Of a stretch of DNA of 64,000 bases, positions 62,855 through 64,000 are shown one piece after another. A program made the translations under genes and the position numbers. This DNA is from Candidatus Saccharicenans subterraneus (GTDB lineage: Bacteria > Acidobacteriota > Aminicenantia > Aminicenantales > Saccharicenantaceae), in contig QUAH01000001.1 in NCBI GenBank assembly GCA_003426165.1, positions 248,001-312,000 of the forward strand, given 5' to 3'. Positions within the stretch are counted from its first letter, which is position 1. Every line of letters begins with the position of its first letter. Below the pieces are notes generated by a model that did not search any database, was not told the DNA's origin, and saw only the letters and a program-made list of their open reading frames with translations.

Positions 62855-64000
62855 GCCCAGAGGAACAATCCTGGTGGTGGAAGATGATGACCTGCAGCGG
62901 GAGCTGATTTCTGAAAACCTGAGGCAGGAGGGCTACCAGGTTCTCGAGGCCCGGGACAGCCGGGAAGCCCTGGACCGGGTCAGCCAGAACCCGGTGGAGA
63001 TTGCCGTGGTCGATTATAAGCTGGGGGAGGAATCGGGGCTGGAGTTGATAAAAGAGCTCAGGCGCCGCAACCCGCTTATAACTCCGATCATGGTCACGGC
63101 CTTTGCCAGCGTTGAGACCGCGGTCGAGGCCATAAAACAGGGCGCCTACGATTACGTGGTCAAGCCGGTCGATTTTCAGAAATTCTTGCTGACCCTGGAG
63201 CGGGCCCGGGAAAGGTTCAGGCTGCAGCGCGAAGTGACCGAGTTGCGGAATCGCCTGGAAGAGAAATTCAGTTTCAAGAACTTTGTTTTCACCTCCAGGG
63301 CCATGGAACAGGTGGTGGCCCTGATGTCCAGGGCGGCCCGGAGCGAAGCCACCGTTCTCCTGACCGGCGAGACCGGCACCGGGAAAGACCTGATTGCCCG
63401 CCTCATCCATTTTTCTTCTTCCCGGAATTCTGGCCCCTTCCTGGCGGTCAACCTGCCTTCCATTCCAGAAACCCTGGTGGAGAGCGAACTGTTCGGGGCC
63501 GAGAAGGGAGCTTACACCGACGCCCGGGAAAGGAAGATTGGAAAGTTTGAGGCCGCCGACGGCGGAACGCTTTTCCTGGATGAAATCGGGGACCTGCAGC
63601 CGGCGGTGCAGGTCAAGTTGCTGAGGTTCCTGCAGGACCGGGAATTTTACCGGCTGGGGTCGACCCGGCTCCTCCGGGCAGATGTCAGGATCATCGCCGC
63701 CACCAACCGTAACCTGGAAAAACTGGTCAGCGAGGAGAAATTCAGGTCCGACCTGTACTACCGGCTGAATGTCATCCGGATAGATGTTCCCCCGCTTCGT
63801 GAGAGAAAAGAGGACATTCCCCTGCTGGTCGACCATTTCATTCGGGAATACAGCCGGCGCGAAAAAAAGAATGTCCGGGGAATATCGGCCGAGGCCCTGA
63901 ACGTGCTGATGAATCACGATTTCAAGGGTAACGTCAGGGAACTGGAAAACGCCATCGAGCGGGCCGTTATTTTTGCCGAAGGAGAGGTCATAACCCGGGC
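62847..64000 (+). CDS. NtrC-family sigma-54 response regulator (3' end outside window)
   Basis: Receiver plus AAA+ activator. The receiver (1-~125) has VVEDDD, the phosphorylated Asp in VVDYKL (D56) and the Lys in VVKPVD (K106). The AAA+ domain has Walker A GETGTGKD (174-181), Walker B GGTLFLDEIGDL (D244-E245), RLGSTRLLRADVRIIAATN and the arginine-finger region FRSDLYYRLNVI. The sigma-54 contact loop reads GAYTDA (220-225) in place of GAFTGA. The Fis-type DNA-binding tail is cut off by the window edge. GGGAGG precedes the ATG. It probably activates sigma-54 promoters on signal from the adjacent kinase. Confidence 0.92.
   Translation, partial: MAEPRGTILVVEDDDLQRELISENLRQEGYQVLEARDSREALDRVSQNPVEIAVVDYKLGEESGLELIKELRRRNPLITPIMVTAFASVETAVEAIKQGAYDYVVKPVDFQKFLLTLERARERFRLQREVTELRNRLEEKFSFKNFVFTSRAMEQVVALMSRAARSEATVLLTGETGTGKDLIARLIHFSSSRNSGPFLAVNLPSIPETLVESELFGAEKGAYTDARERKIGKFEAADGGTLFLDEIGDLQPAVQVKLLRFLQDREFYRLGSTRLLRADVRIIAATNRNLEKLVSEEKFRSDLYYRLNVIRIDVPPLRERKEDIPLLVDHFIREYSRREKKNVRGISAEALNVLMNHDFKGNVRELENAIERAVIFAEGEVITR

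Overview
The window is a 64 kb piece of a bacterial chromosome with an outer membrane. The background genes are GC-rich (strong GCC, CTG and GGC codon use) and include a FadL-type porin, a TonB-dependent receptor with a carboxypeptidase-regulatory-like plug extension, TolC, other outer-membrane barrels, and many lipoproteins. A GWxTD-domain lipoprotein, a lipoprotein 6-bladed beta-propeller and a large CarboxypepD-TonB receptor together are typical of Acidobacteriota and Candidatus Aminicenantes (OP8). Aminicenantes is my best guess, from gene content only. There is no rRNA and no phage structural gene. Two tRNAs are present: Leu-CAG and Ala-CGC.

Layout. 1-11.7 kb: a truncated phosphoesterase, a bacterial eRF1-like protein, an RDD membrane protein, a FadL porin, tRNA-Leu with a radical SAM/B12 gene immediately behind it, a GWxTD lipoprotein, a TonB receptor, a ROK sugar kinase and TatA. 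11.9-19.6 kb, plus strand: lepA, an unknown gene, a TPR-like lipoprotein, mtnA, a methyltransferase, a CrtI-like oxidoreductase and tsaD. 20-28 kb: TolC, a tightly overlapping pair of glycosyltransferases with a GNAT gene, an enolase-superfamily racemase (N-succinylamino acid racemase/MenC type), an SQR-like flavoprotein and a small outer-membrane barrel. 28.2-32.3 kb: a membrane protein with an amidohydrolase, an M29 aminopeptidase and a membrane-anchored VOC protein.

32.5-44.2 kb is the accessory part. A YhaO/SbcD-like nuclease and a YhaN/SbcC-like ATPase with internal membrane segments lead into a sharply AT-rich island (about 36.3-44.26 kb). The island encodes an AbiEi antitoxin, an AbiEii toxin fused in frame to a winged-helix protein that has its own internal Shine-Dalgarno and ATG, a type III-like DNA methyltransferase with a PKD-like tail, a DUF3800 (RNase H-like) protein, and a helicase-nuclease Res subunit. 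Methyltransferase, DUF3800 and Res are coupled (4-base overlap, then a 4-base gap), so DUF3800 looks like a component of the restriction system. This is the best candidate for an under-described system here.

44.3-54.9 kb returns to the chromosomal background: a DDAH-like amidinohydrolase, a beta-propeller lipoprotein, purM, small secreted proteins, tRNA-Ala, a His-rich UreH/RcnA-like transporter, a Mut7-C RNase, a GH116 glycosidase and a rubrerythrin-like protein. Two copies of a ~29-bp repeat sit immediately after two stop codons. 55-64 kb is a probable envelope/export cluster: a TetR regulator with a near-consensus promoter and a palindromic operator over its start point, an MMPL/RND exporter, a LolA-like protein, a DUF1302 outer-membrane protein, and a histidine kinase with an NtrC-type regulator that runs off the window end.
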